35,188 nt of DNA from Acidimicrobiales bacterium (GTDB lineage: Bacteria; Actinomycetota; Acidimicrobiia; Acidimicrobiales; Iamiaceae), in NCBI GenBank assembly GCA_020439505.1, contig JAGQSO010000260.1:1-35188 (forward strand). Direction: 5' to 3'. The first letter of the stretch is position 1; the number at the start of each line of letters is the position of its first letter. Shown here piece by piece: positions 1 through 7,806 of the stretch. The position numbers and the translations under genes were made by a program. The notes under the pieces are model-generated. The model saw only the letters and a program-made list of their open reading frames with translations, was not told where the DNA came from and searched no databases.

Positions 1-381
1 AACAGCCCCCGTGACACCCTGGCCCGTCTCGAGACGCTGGTGCTCATGGCCGGCTTCGACCTTCCGGTGCGGGCCATCCGGGAGCAGATGGCGTCGGCCA
101 TCGACTGCGTGGTGCAGCTGACGCGCCTCCGAGACGGAACCCGGCGGATCACCCACATCACCGAGATCCAAGGCATGGAGGGTGACGTGATCACCACACA
201 GGACGTGTTCCTGTTCGACTTCGGCATGGGCGTCGACGAGCACGGCCGGTTCCGTGGTCACCTCAAGGCGACCGGTGTTCGGCCCAAGTTCGCCGAGAAA
301 CTGGCCGACCAGGGCATCCGCCTCGGACCAGAAGTGTTCCAGCCCGAGCAGTTCGCCAAGCGTGCCGCGGGGGCCTGGTGA
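1..381 (+). CDS. cpaF: CpaF/TadA-type pilus assembly ATPase, C-terminal fragment
   Basis: Partial gene: the reading frame is open from the first base, so the N-terminus and the Walker A/B motifs lie outside the window. The visible 126 residues match the C-terminal part of type II/IV secretion ATPases of the Tad (Flp pilus) branch: an alpha-helical stretch with LETLVLMAGFDLP and AIREQMASAIDCVVQ, then HITEIQGMEGDVITTQDVF, a hallmark of CpaF. The ATPase is cytoplasmic and powers Flp pilus assembly on the TadB/TadC platform. The next two genes encode exactly those platform proteins, which supports the call. Its stop overlaps the next start by 4 nt (GTGA), implying translational coupling. Confidence 0.95.
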   Translation, partial: NSPRDTLARLETLVLMAGFDLPVRAIREQMASAIDCVVQLTRLRDGTRRITHITEIQGMEGDVITTQDVFLFDFGMGVDEHGRFRGHLKATGVRPKFAEKLADQGIRLGPEVFQPEQFAKRAAGAW

Positions 382-2321
382 GGCGCGGTCACGGCCGTCG
401 GGCCGTACTCGCCGCCGTTGCCTCATCTGTGCTCGCGATCTTCGCCCTCGTGGGCGGATCGGCAGTGGGAGCCCAGTCCAAGGACTCGACCTTCATCGTC
501 CGCGAGATCGACGGCACCGACCAGAAGGCGGTTGAGCTCACCGTCTTGTGGGACGGGGATTCCAAGGCGCTGCAGGAGATGACCGTCCGCGAGAACGGCG
601 CGGCGGTCAAGGTCGACGGGGTCGTTGGACTCCGCCAGACCGACCGACGACTGGGCACGGTGGTGCTGGTCGATCTCTCGGGGTCGATGGCCGATGACGG
701 CACGCTCACGGCCGTCAAGGCGGCGATCACCAAGATGGCTGAATCGCTGCCTGAGGGTGATCAGATGGCGTTGGTCAGCTTCGGAAGTGACGCTGAGGTG
801 GAGTCGGCGTTCACCTCCAGCCCGGATCAGATCAAGACGGCACTCGACGGGATGGCGGCAAGGCCGGAGGCGAGGACCGCGCTCTACGACGGCATTCGCA
901 AAGCGACAAGCCTGTTCGAGAGCCGCCCGGGCCTCCAGCCGAACCTGCTGCTAGCGACCGACGGGACCGACGACGTGTCAAGCACCGACCTGGCCGGAGC
1001 ACGCGCATCCGTGTCGTCCTCGGGTGCGGCGCTGTTCGCGGTCGAGCTGACCCACAAGGAAGGCGAGGTTGATTCCGACGCCATCGCCAGCATCGTCGAC
1101 CGCGTCGGTGGCGCATCGTTCCAGGCGGGCACGGCACCGGAGATCGCCAAGGCCTTCACCCAGGTCGACGAGACGATGAACGCACAGTTCGTCGCGACCT
1201 ACGCGTCGAAGGTCGACCAGGGCGCGGTGGACGTGGAGGTGACGATCGCCAGCCAGACGATCAAGCGCAACTACGTCGCCGGTGGCAAGGCAGAAGGCGC
1301 CGGTGCCACGCAGGTGGTGACCCCCAAGAAGGCGTTCGGCCCATCGTGGCTCCGATCCACCCCCCTGTTGCCGGTACTGGTTATGGGTATCGCCATCGGG
1401 CTCGGCGTCTACGCCGTGGTCCAGCTTGCCGGTAGCAGCAACACCGGCCTGTCGGCAGTTCTGAGCCCCTACACCGAGGGTGCCCCAGCCGAGGGTGAAG
1501 GCGACGAGCAGTCCCTGGCCCAGACTGCGTTCCTCCAGCGGGCCGTGGAGATGACCGAGGACTTCGCCGAGAAGCAGGGCTTCTTGGAGAAGGTCTCGTC
1601 GCTTCTGGAGCGGGCCGATCTGCCGCTCAGGGCGGCGGAGGCCCTCTTCTTCTACGTCATCATGGTCCTGCTGGTGACGGTGATGGGCCTGTTCGGGATA
1701 TCGCTCGTCGCTGGTCTGGTCCTCGGGGTTCTCGCCGCCTTGTTGCCCATCGCCGTCGTGAGCTTCATCGCCGGTCGCCGGGCCAAGGCCTTCGTGGGTC
1801 AGCTTCCCGACACCCTCCAGCTGCTGTCGGGCTCGTTGCGGGCCGGCTACTCGCTCATGCAGGGGGTAGAGGCGGTGTCCCAAGAGGTCGACGAGCCGAT
1901 GGGCAAGGAGTTGCGTCGGGTGGTCACCGAGGCCCGGTTGGGTCGCGAGCTCGAAGAGTCGCTCGACGGCGTTGCCGAGCGGATGTCCAGCCCCGACTTC
2001 GCCTGGGCCGTCATGGCGATCCGAATCCAACGTGAGGTCGGTGGCAACCTGGCCGAGCTTCTGATGACGGTGTCTGAGACCATGGTTCAACGTGACCGCC
2101 TCCGACGGGACGTGAACGCCCTTACCGCTGAGGGACGTATGTCGGCCATCATCCTCGCCCTGCTGCCCATCGGCCTGGGTCTGTTCATGTGGGCTTCGAA
2201 CCCGGTGTACATGTCCCCGTTGGGCAACACCGGGATCGGTCAGGCCATGCTCGGGATCGCGACGGTTGCCGCGATCATCGGGTTCATCTGGATGAAGAAG
2301 ACCATCACCATCGAGATCTGA
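378..2321 (+). CDS. von Willebrand A domain fused to TadB-type inner-membrane platform protein
   Basis: 647 aa, about twice the usual TadB length. Residues 1-32 look like a signal peptide (RRGHGRR, hydrophobic core, VGAQ). A vWA domain follows, with a complete MIDAS: DLSGS at 99-103, Thr168 in RTALYDG, and D195 in LLATDGTDD. A membrane segment at about 330-351 leads to a charged linker (360-420). Then comes the T2SSF/TadB module: two membrane helices at about 424-465, a cytoplasmic helical domain (QLPDTLQLLSGSLRAGYSLMQ, then REVGGNLAELL) and two final membrane segments (588-606, 620-637). Predicted topology puts the vWA domain outside the membrane and the T2SSF domain inside, contacting CpaF. 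GTG start in a 4-nt overlap with cpaF. The T2SSF assignment is secure. The role of the vWA domain (ligand or pilin binding) is inference. Confidence 0.9.
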   Translation: MRRGHGRRAVLAAVASSVLAIFALVGGSAVGAQSKDSTFIVREIDGTDQKAVELTVLWDGDSKALQEMTVRENGAAVKVDGVVGLRQTDRRLGTVVLVDLSGSMADDGTLTAVKAAITKMAESLPEGDQMALVSFGSDAEVESAFTSSPDQIKTALDGMAARPEARTALYDGIRKATSLFESRPGLQPNLLLATDGTDDVSSTDLAGARASVSSSGAALFAVELTHKEGEVDSDAIASIVDRVGGASFQAGTAPEIAKAFTQVDETMNAQFVATYASKVDQGAVDVEVTIASQTIKRNYVAGGKAEGAGATQVVTPKKAFGPSWLRSTPLLPVLVMGIAIGLGVYAVVQLAGSSNTGLSAVLSPYTEGAPAEGEGDEQSLAQTAFLQRAVEMTEDFAEKQGFLEKVSSLLERADLPLRAAEALFFYVIMVLLVTVMGLFGISLVAGLVLGVLAALLPIAVVSFIAGRRAKAFVGQLPDTLQLLSGSLRAGYSLMQGVEAVSQEVDEPMGKELRRVVTEARLGRELEESLDGVAERMSSPDFAWAVMAIRIQREVGGNLAELLMTVSETMVQRDRLRRDVNALTAEGRMSAIILALLPIGLGLFMWASNPVYMSPLGNTGIGQAMLGIATVAAIIGFIWMKKTITIEI

Positions 2322-2328
2322 GGAAATC

Positions 2329-3240
2329 GTGCTAATCCTTGCCCTTCTTCTCCTCGGCGCGAGCGTCGGCGTCGTGATCTTCGTGCTGGGTTCCTCGGCC
2401 GAGGAGCGCTCGACGGTCAGGGCGTCGCTTCGCCAACTCGAGGGTTACGAGGTCGACAACGTCCGCGAGCAGGAGCTGCTCAAGCCGATGCGTGAGCGCA
2501 CCGTCGCTCCCGTGGTCGGTGTCCTCTCGGGTATCGGGAACCGGTTCACCCCCGAGGGTTACAAGGAGAAGACCCGTCTCCGCTTCATGGCCGCGGGTTA
2601 CCGCGACCAGGACACCGTCGACCGGTTCTTCGCCTTGCGGCTGGTCCTGTTCGCCATGGTGCCGGTGGCGTGGTGGCTGATCTACGGGGTGGTGGCGCTG
2701 ACGGGTATGACCGGGCTCGCGGCCGCGGTCCTCCTCAGCGTCGCTCTGGTTCTCGGCCCCGACGCCATCGTGAACCGTCGGGTGGAGGAGCGTCAGATGG
2801 CGATCCGCCGGGCGCTGCCTGACGTGTTGGACCTTCTGGTCATCAGCGTGGAGGCCGGCCTCGGTTTCGAACAGGCGTTGGACCGGACGGTGGCCGCGGT
2901 GCCGGGTCCCCTGACCGAGGAGTTCGCCCGGATGCTGGGCGAGGTGCGCGCCGGAGCAACCAGAGCGAACGCCATGCGGGCCATGGAGCGGCGGTGTGAC
3001 GTTCCGGAGCTGCGGTCGTTCGTCCTCGCGATCCTCCAGGCCGACACGTTCGGTGTGTCGATCGGCCGCGTGCTGCGAGCTCAGGCGGACGAGATGCGCA
3101 TCAAGCGCCGTCAGCTGGCCCAGGAGCGGGCTCAGAAGGCACCGGTGAAGATGCTCATCCCGATGGTGTTCTGCGTGTTCCCGGCGCTGTTCGTGGTGGT
3201 CATCGGTCCGGCCGTCATCAGCATGTCCCAGAACCTCTGA
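2329..3240 (+). CDS. tadC: TadC-type pilus assembly membrane protein (T2SSF family)
   Basis: 303 aa with the TadC arrangement: an N-terminal membrane anchor (1-22), a cytoplasmic stretch, two membrane helices (about 102-145), then the T2SSF core with LPDVLDLLVISVEAGLGFEQALDRTV and FVLAILQADTFGVSIGRVLR. A C-terminal helix ends near the last residues (MLIPMVFCVFPALFVVVIGPAVI). GTG start preceded by GAGGAA at a good Shine-Dalgarno distance, 7 nt after the vWA-TadB stop. Together with the previous protein it should form the inner-membrane platform of the Flp pilus machine. No anomalies seen. Confidence 0.93.
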   Translation: MLILALLLLGASVGVVIFVLGSSAEERSTVRASLRQLEGYEVDNVREQELLKPMRERTVAPVVGVLSGIGNRFTPEGYKEKTRLRFMAAGYRDQDTVDRFFALRLVLFAMVPVAWWLIYGVVALTGMTGLAAAVLLSVALVLGPDAIVNRRVEERQMAIRRALPDVLDLLVISVEAGLGFEQALDRTVAAVPGPLTEEFARMLGEVRAGATRANAMRAMERRCDVPELRSFVLAILQADTFGVSIGRVLRAQADEMRIKRRQLAQERAQKAPVKMLIPMVFCVFPALFVVVIGPAVISMSQNL

Positions 3241-3246
3241 ACGGGC

Positions 3247-4758
3247 GTGGGTGACGCCGACCTGGATCGGGTGGAACAGCCAGAAGCTGCCCAGGGTGCT
3301 CCGCTCGCCCCAGGCGGCCCCGAGGAGAGAACCTCATCCGGTGTGCTAGATCCGACATCGTTGAGGGGCCGGTTCAGCCGGCCGTCGCTCGACGGTGTGG
3401 TCCTGATGCTGCTGCTGTTCGTGGCGGTCAGGATCGGGTTGTCACCGATACAGGACAACAGCTTCCTCACCCACCTGGCCACGGGTCGTCTCATATTCGA
3501 GCGCGGGTACGTCCCCACGACCGACCCCTACTCGTGGACCGCTCACGGGCATCCGTGGACGGTGCAGAGCTGGGGGGCCAGCGTGATCTACGCGGCGGTG
3601 GAGAAGTTGGCCGGGTTCAACGGGCTTCGGCTGCTCACCACCGCTCTGGTGGGGTCCCTGATGGTCCTGCTGTGGAAGTTGACCGACTCGGCCAAGGGGC
3701 TGGTTGGCCGCCTTCTGGCCGGTCTACTGGTGGTGGCGCTGGGGTCGGGCATGTGGACCGAACGGCCGTTCCTGTTCGGGGCGATAGGGCTGGCGTTGGT
3801 GATATTCGCCGCCGATGACCGGCTCGATCCCCGGTGGATGGTGCCGGTCATGTGGGTTTGGGTGAACACCCACGGATCCTTTCCCTTTGCGCCGGTCCTG
3901 CTGGTTCTGCTCGCGGCGGGACGTTGGTTGGACGAGCGTCGACCACCGGTGGTGGAGCTTCGAGCCCTGGGGTGGACGGTCGGCGGGACCTTGCTCGGAG
4001 CGCTCAATCCGCTCGGCTTCAAGATCCTCGTGTTCCCACTGGAAATGCTCGAGCGACGTGAGGCATTCCGCTACGTCAAGGAATGGCAGCGGATCGGAAC
4101 CTCGGCGGGCGTCGATCGGGTGTTCATCGCCATGCTGGTGATCACCACCGTGCTGGTGGTCCTCAGGGCTCGGTCATGGCGGAACCTGTTGCCCCTGGCG
4201 GTGTTCGGCGCGGCTGCGGTGGTGAGCGCCCGGAACATCCTCCAGGCGAGCATCGTCCTGACACCGTTGTTGGCCCAGGGCCTGAGCGATCTCGGCCGGA
4301 TCGACGGGCGGAGGCGCCCCCCGCTGGCCGGAGTCGCCCTGCACGCGCTGGTGGCCGCGCTGGCCGTGGTCAGCCTGATGGACCTACGCGGGTCCCCGAC
4401 CGCGTTCGAACCGTACCCTCAGGAGGCCCTGAGCTGGATGCACGCCAAGGGGCTCCTGGGCGTCGATGATCGTGTTATCACCCGCGACGTGGTTGGCAAC
4501 TACATGGAGTTCGCCTACGGGCCCGATGAGAGCCGGGTGTTCATCGATGACCGGGTGGACATGTTCCCCATCAGGGTGGTTCGGTGGTACGTCGGGTTGA
4601 TCGACGTGTCGGGTGATTACGCGTCCATCCTCGAGCAGGCGGATCCCACCGCGGTTCTGTGGGACTCGGACAGCTCACTCGGGCGCTGGATCGCCAAGTC
4701 GAAGGACTGGAAGGTCGTTTGGAAGGACGAAACCTGGTTCGTTGCTGTCCGTTCCTGA
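3247..4758 (+). CDS. polytopic GT-C-like membrane protein in the tad locus
   Basis: 503 aa. A hydrophilic N-terminus (1-48) is followed by about nine to ten hydrophobic segments and a soluble C-terminal domain (about 385-503). Near the first membrane segment there is an acidic loop of a type common in GT-C-like families: D70, then HLATGRLIFERGYVPTTDPY and SWTAHGHPWTVQSW (92-109). Such proteins commonly use polyprenyl-linked sugars on the outer membrane face. The C-terminal part resembles the extracytoplasmic domains of GT39-like proteins. GTG start 6 nt after tadC; no better downstream start stands out. Its position between tadC and the pilin gene suggests a role linked to the pilus, perhaps glycosylation, but no donor or acceptor can be read from sequence. 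Superfamily call moderate, function unknown. Confidence 0.7.
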   Translation: MGDADLDRVEQPEAAQGAPLAPGGPEERTSSGVLDPTSLRGRFSRPSLDGVVLMLLLFVAVRIGLSPIQDNSFLTHLATGRLIFERGYVPTTDPYSWTAHGHPWTVQSWGASVIYAAVEKLAGFNGLRLLTTALVGSLMVLLWKLTDSAKGLVGRLLAGLLVVALGSGMWTERPFLFGAIGLALVIFAADDRLDPRWMVPVMWVWVNTHGSFPFAPVLLVLLAAGRWLDERRPPVVELRALGWTVGGTLLGALNPLGFKILVFPLEMLERREAFRYVKEWQRIGTSAGVDRVFIAMLVITTVLVVLRARSWRNLLPLAVFGAAAVVSARNILQASIVLTPLLAQGLSDLGRIDGRRRPPLAGVALHALVAALAVVSLMDLRGSPTAFEPYPQEALSWMHAKGLLGVDDRVITRDVVGNYMEFAYGPDESRVFIDDRVDMFPIRVVRWYVGLIDVSGDYASILEQADPTAVLWDSDSSLGRWIAKSKDWKVVWKDETWFVAVRS

Positions 4759-4831
4759 GCCATTCAGCCCGGGACGGCGCTGGAATCGGCTTCTAGCGGT
4801 TCGGGGGACCCCACATCGAGGTCCAACTATG

Positions 4832-4862
4832 GGCCACATGGCCTATCGAGTGACATGTGGCC
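4832..4862. repeat. inverted repeat upstream of the Flp pilin gene
   Basis: Perfect 9-bp arms GGCCACATG (4832-4840) and CATGTGGCC (4854-4862) flank a 13-nt spacer, about 40 bp before the pilin start codon. It could be a hairpin in the pilin leader or a dimeric operator. Nothing distinguishes these from sequence alone. Confidence 0.6.
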
Positions 4863-4902
4863 GGTGTCGATACTTGTCCCAGGACTGAGAAGGAGGAGTG
4901 CA

Positions 4903-5106
4903 ATGCACAAGCGCTCGTACCTGGTTGAGGGGCAAGAAAATGAGATCGGGGGAAGCCTGGTCGAGTATGCCCTGATGCTCGCCCTGGTGGCCGTGGTGAC
5001 TTTCTCGGCCGTTGCGTTCTTCGGTAACGGCGGCAAGGGAATGATGGGCAACAACGCCAACTGCGTGGGTGCTGCCATGGGTGACACCAGCGTCTCCTGC
5101 AACTAG
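4903..5106 (+). CDS. flp: Flp-type (type IVb) pilin precursor
   Basis: 67 aa. ATG chosen because AGGAGGAG lies just upstream at ideal spacing; a longer in-frame extension back to 4855 is not needed. A short charged leader (MHKRSYLVEGQENEIG) is followed by GSLVEYALMLALVAVV. Predicted prepilin peptidase cleavage is after G16, which puts Glu at +5 and Tyr at +6 of the mature protein, the Flp signature. Mature pilin would be 51 aa: one hydrophobic helix and a short Gly/Asn-rich tail. The tail carries two cysteines (C54, C66) that could form a disulfide loop. Major subunit of the Flp pilus built by the preceding genes. The strong ribosome binding site fits high expression. No prepilin peptidase gene is in the window. 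Confidence 0.9.
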   Translation: MHKRSYLVEGQENEIGGSLVEYALMLALVAVVTFSAVAFFGNGGKGMMGNNANCVGAAMGDTSVSCN

Positions 5107-5141
5107 CTGTATTCCGTCCATTCGGGGGAGTGGAGGGAACT

Positions 5142-5176
5142 GACGACGGGGACGGGCTCAGCCCGTCCCCGTCGTC
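5142..5176. terminator. bidirectional hairpin between flp and the response regulator gene
   Basis: Perfect 16-bp stem: GACGACGGGGACGGGC (5142-5157), loop TCA, GCCCGTCCCCGTCGTC (5161-5176). It sits between two convergent gene ends (5106 and 5238), where a shared terminator is expected. There is no T-run on either side, so a classical intrinsic terminator is not shown. Confidence 0.75.
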
Positions 5177-5237
5177 GCGCAGCACGATCGTTCCGGGTCC
5201 CGTGGGTTGGCGGTAGTTGGGTTTGGCGAGGGGTGGC

Positions 5238-5888
5238 TCAGCCGAGCCGAACGATGCCCATCCGGACGGCCATGAGCACAGCCTGGGTCCGGTCTCGGGC
5301 GTCGAGTTTCTGGTAGATCGAGGCTAGGTGGTTCTTGACCGTCTTCTGGCTGATGAACAGCCGCTCGGCCACCTCCGGCGTCGAACAGCCATCCGCGATC
5401 AGCTGGAGGACGTCGATCTCCCGGCGGGTGACCACCTTCTCGTTCTCCTCGAGGGATGGCTCCGGGGTCATCCGGCGGACTTCGGTCAGCATCGCGCCGG
5501 CGAGCGACGGTGACAGGTCGGCCTCGTCGTTGGCCGCCATTCGGATCGCTGCGGCGATCTCCTCGATGGAGCAGTCCTTGACCAGGTAGCCAGACGCGCC
5601 AGCCCGTAACGCCTCGGAGATGACGGACTGGTCGGCGTGCATGGTCAGCATCACGACCTGGATGTCGGGGTAGAGGCGACGAATTCGGCGGGTGGCTTCG
5701 ACGCCATCCACATCGGGCATGGTGACGTCCATGAGGATCACGTCGGGCCGCAGGTCTCCCGCCAACCTGACCGCTTCCTCGCCGTCGGATGCCTCGCCGA
5801 TCACATCGAAACCGTCCTCGGACAGGCTTCGGCGGAGCCCTTCTCGCAACATGCGGTGATCGTCGGCGAGCATGAGGCGGACTGTCAT
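5238..5888 (-). CDS. NarL/FixJ-family response regulator
   Basis: 216 aa. Receiver domain 1-120: acidic pocket D10 (LADDH), phosphoacceptor D54 (ILMDVTMPD), T82 and K104 (YLVKD). LuxR-type helix-turn-helix at about 153-216: TRREIDVLQLIADGCSTPEVA, ISQKTVKNHLASIYQKL. Start set at the ATG at 5888, eight codons inside the longest frame, because GGGAG lies 7-8 nt upstream and the protein then begins MTVRLMLADDH as in the family. It pairs with the histidine kinase encoded upstream on the same strand. The 157-bp gap to the kinase stop holds no gene I can support; it contains TAGCAT (5954-5959 on this strand), a possible separate -10. Targets unknown; the convergent tad locus is a plausible candidate. 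Confidence 0.93.
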   Translation of the reverse strand: MTVRLMLADDHRMLREGLRRSLSEDGFDVIGEASDGEEAVRLAGDLRPDVILMDVTMPDVDGVEATRRIRRLYPDIQVVMLTMHADQSVISEALRAGASGYLVKDCSIEEIAAAIRMAANDEADLSPSLAGAMLTEVRRMTPEPSLEENEKVVTRREIDVLQLIADGCSTPEVAERLFISQKTVKNHLASIYQKLDARDRTQAVLMAVRMGIVRLG

Positions 5889-6045
5889 CTGGTGTCTCCC
5901 GGGTGGGGGCAATCCATCCGTACCGGTTGGGGGATTACTGGGTATTTCGCCCCATGCTACCGCCTGACAGCCGGCCGGAATGCCGATCGCGGCACCAGCG
6001 ATGTGCCTAACGACCCAGAACGACCGGCGGCGTTGTCACCAACGG

Positions 6046-7755
6046 TCAGGTGGGTCTTATCTCGGCCCTCACGGTGGTACCAATTCCGACTTCGCTCGAG
6101 ATCTCCAGCGAGGCGCCGATGCTGGCGGCGCGCTCCCTCATTCCGAGGATGCCGTAGCTGTCCAGGCGCCCGGCTCGTCCGGCGGGAAAACCGACCCCGT
6201 CATCGGCCACGATCAACACGGCCCGGCTGCCGTCGCAACGCCAGGTAACAGCCACCTTTGTGGCCCGGGCGTGGCGCTCCACGTTGATGACGGCTTCCTG
6301 GGCCATGCGCCAGAGCTCCCGCTCCTGGAGTAGCGGTAGGCGTCCCGATGACTGGACGTCGAGGCGGATGTCGAGGTCGCTTCGGGTTCGGACCCGGTCC
6401 AGGAACTCCTCGAGGGTTCGGCTCAGGTCCGACTCATCGGTGACCTCGGTCCTGAGGTCGTAGAGGGTGTCGCGGACCTCGCCGATGACCCCCCTGACGT
6501 CCGTTCTCAGCCGGTCCAGGTGTTTCGTGACGTCGTCGCCCTTGCTGTTGGTCTTGACGATCCGGTCCAGTTCGAAGGCCAGGTAGGCGAGTGACTGACC
6601 GATGCGGTCGTGTAGGTCTCGGGCGATGCGGGTGCGTTCCTCGTCCGCCCCCACGGTCCTCAGACGGGCGAACCACCGGGCGTTGTCGATGGCGAGGGCG
6701 GCGGGTTCCATGAAGCCGTGCATCAGCTCCTGGTCGCGCCGCTTGAAGTGGTGGGTTTCCTTGTGTTCCAGGGTGATCAGCCCGAGGACGGTGTCGCGGG
6801 CCAGAAGTGGTGCGTACAGCCCTGAGCGCATCTCGACGGCGAGACCGGGTTGGTCCGGCATCAGTTGGTCGACCATGACCGGGGCCCGCGACTCGAGCGC
6901 CTCGATGGTGGCGGCCGGGAGGGCGTCGGTGGTATAGGTGCGAGCGGGGCGGGGACCCTCCCACCGGGCCACGACCCACATCTTGTCGGTCTCATCCATG
7001 AGCAGCACAGCGGCGCCGTCGAAGTCGAACAGGTCGCGGAGACGGCCCATGGTGGTGTCGAGGGCATCGTCGAGGTCGAGGGAGGCAGGAAGCGTCTGGG
7101 TGACGTTGTGCAACGAGTGGAGGAGCAGGTTGGCGTCGGCCAGTCGTCCGAGCCGGTCCAGCGCCAGGGTGTGCTGCCGGTCGACCTCGCCCGTCACTCG
7201 ACGGGCGTACCCGGCGATCATCGCCACCAGCACCAGTTCGGCGGTCCACTGGACGGTCTCACGCCAGACCTCTTCGCTGGGGTCGCTTCCCACCACGTAG
7301 GGGATGCTCACGGCCGCGGCTGACGCCAGACCGATCCGTAGGGCGAAACCGAACCCGCGGGCGAATCCGGCCACCATGACCGCGGTGATCAACGCGAACA
7401 CCAACGGCGACATCCAGTAGCCGGTGGCCACCACCGCGGTGACGTGCAACGACACCTCGAACATCACCCGGAGAAGGCTCGAGGTGTCGGCGGTGACGTA
7501 GCGGATCGGGAACGCCAGGCGGACGATGTTGTAGACGATGATGACGGCGCACCATGCGATGACCTGCCAGTCGCGGTCCACGAAGGCCGGGGCGGCCAGC
7601 ACCACCGAGATAACCGTGGTCCCGCCCCTGATAGCCAGGATGGCCGGCTTGAAGCCCGCCACGCGGTCGAGGGCCGATCCCGTCGTGATGGTGGACGGCT
7701 CGAAGCTGGCCAGCAGTTCCTCGGGGATCGTCCTGTCACCGGAGATGGCAGCCAT
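6046..7755 (-). CDS. NarL-type sensor histidine kinase with membrane sensor and GAF domain
   Basis: 569 aa. Cytoplasmic N-terminus, then about five to six membrane helices (about 36-185) forming an integral membrane sensor region with little outside loop. A GAF domain follows (about 220-360; DFDGAAVLLMDE, GLYAPLLARDTVLGLITLEH). HisKA_3 dimerisation domain with phospho-acceptor H382 in RIARDLHDRIGQSL. HATPase domain with N-box N491 (AQEAVINVERH), DDGVGF (518-523) and GILGMRER (535-542). Autophosphorylates and should transfer to D54 of the downstream response regulator. The start ATG at 7755 is preceded by TAGCCT ending 7 nt upstream and by no Shine-Dalgarno, suggesting a leaderless transcript. 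Divergent from coaE. The signal sensed is unknown. Confidence 0.93.
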   Translation of the reverse strand: MAAISGDRTIPEELLASFEPSTITTGSALDRVAGFKPAILAIRGGTTVISVVLAAPAFVDRDWQVIAWCAVIIVYNIVRLAFPIRYVTADTSSLLRVMFEVSLHVTAVVATGYWMSPLVFALITAVMVAGFARGFGFALRIGLASAAAVSIPYVVGSDPSEEVWRETVQWTAELVLVAMIAGYARRVTGEVDRQHTLALDRLGRLADANLLLHSLHNVTQTLPASLDLDDALDTTMGRLRDLFDFDGAAVLLMDETDKMWVVARWEGPRPARTYTTDALPAATIEALESRAPVMVDQLMPDQPGLAVEMRSGLYAPLLARDTVLGLITLEHKETHHFKRRDQELMHGFMEPAALAIDNARWFARLRTVGADEERTRIARDLHDRIGQSLAYLAFELDRIVKTNSKGDDVTKHLDRLRTDVRGVIGEVRDTLYDLRTEVTDESDLSRTLEEFLDRVRTRSDLDIRLDVQSSGRLPLLQERELWRMAQEAVINVERHARATKVAVTWRCDGSRAVLIVADDGVGFPAGRAGRLDSYGILGMRERAASIGASLEISSEVGIGTTVRAEIRPT

Positions 7756-7762
7756 CGCCCAG

Positions 7763-7768
7763 AGGCTA
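7763..7768 (-). promoter_or_regulatory. candidate -10 (TAGCCT) of the histidine kinase, leaderless geometry
   Basis: On the minus strand TAGCCT ends 7 nt before the ATG at 7755. It fits the actinobacterial TAnnnT -10 pattern at the distance expected for a transcript starting at the A of ATG. No clear -35. Confidence 0.5.
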
Positions 7769-7794
7769 CGACGCCGAGTGCCGCCGATGGCGCC

Positions 7795-7800
7795 TACCGT
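7795..7800 (+). promoter_or_regulatory. candidate -10 (TACCGT) of coaE, leaderless geometry
   Basis: TACCGT ends 6 nt before the coaE ATG at 7807. No Shine-Dalgarno between. Lies in the 51-bp divergent region shared with the histidine kinase gene. No clear -35. Confidence 0.5.
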
Positions 7801-7806
7801 GTCGGG

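Noticed and set aside
978..2090. 370-codon open frame antisense to the vWA-TadB gene
   Set aside because: Composition and position are explained by the sense gene.
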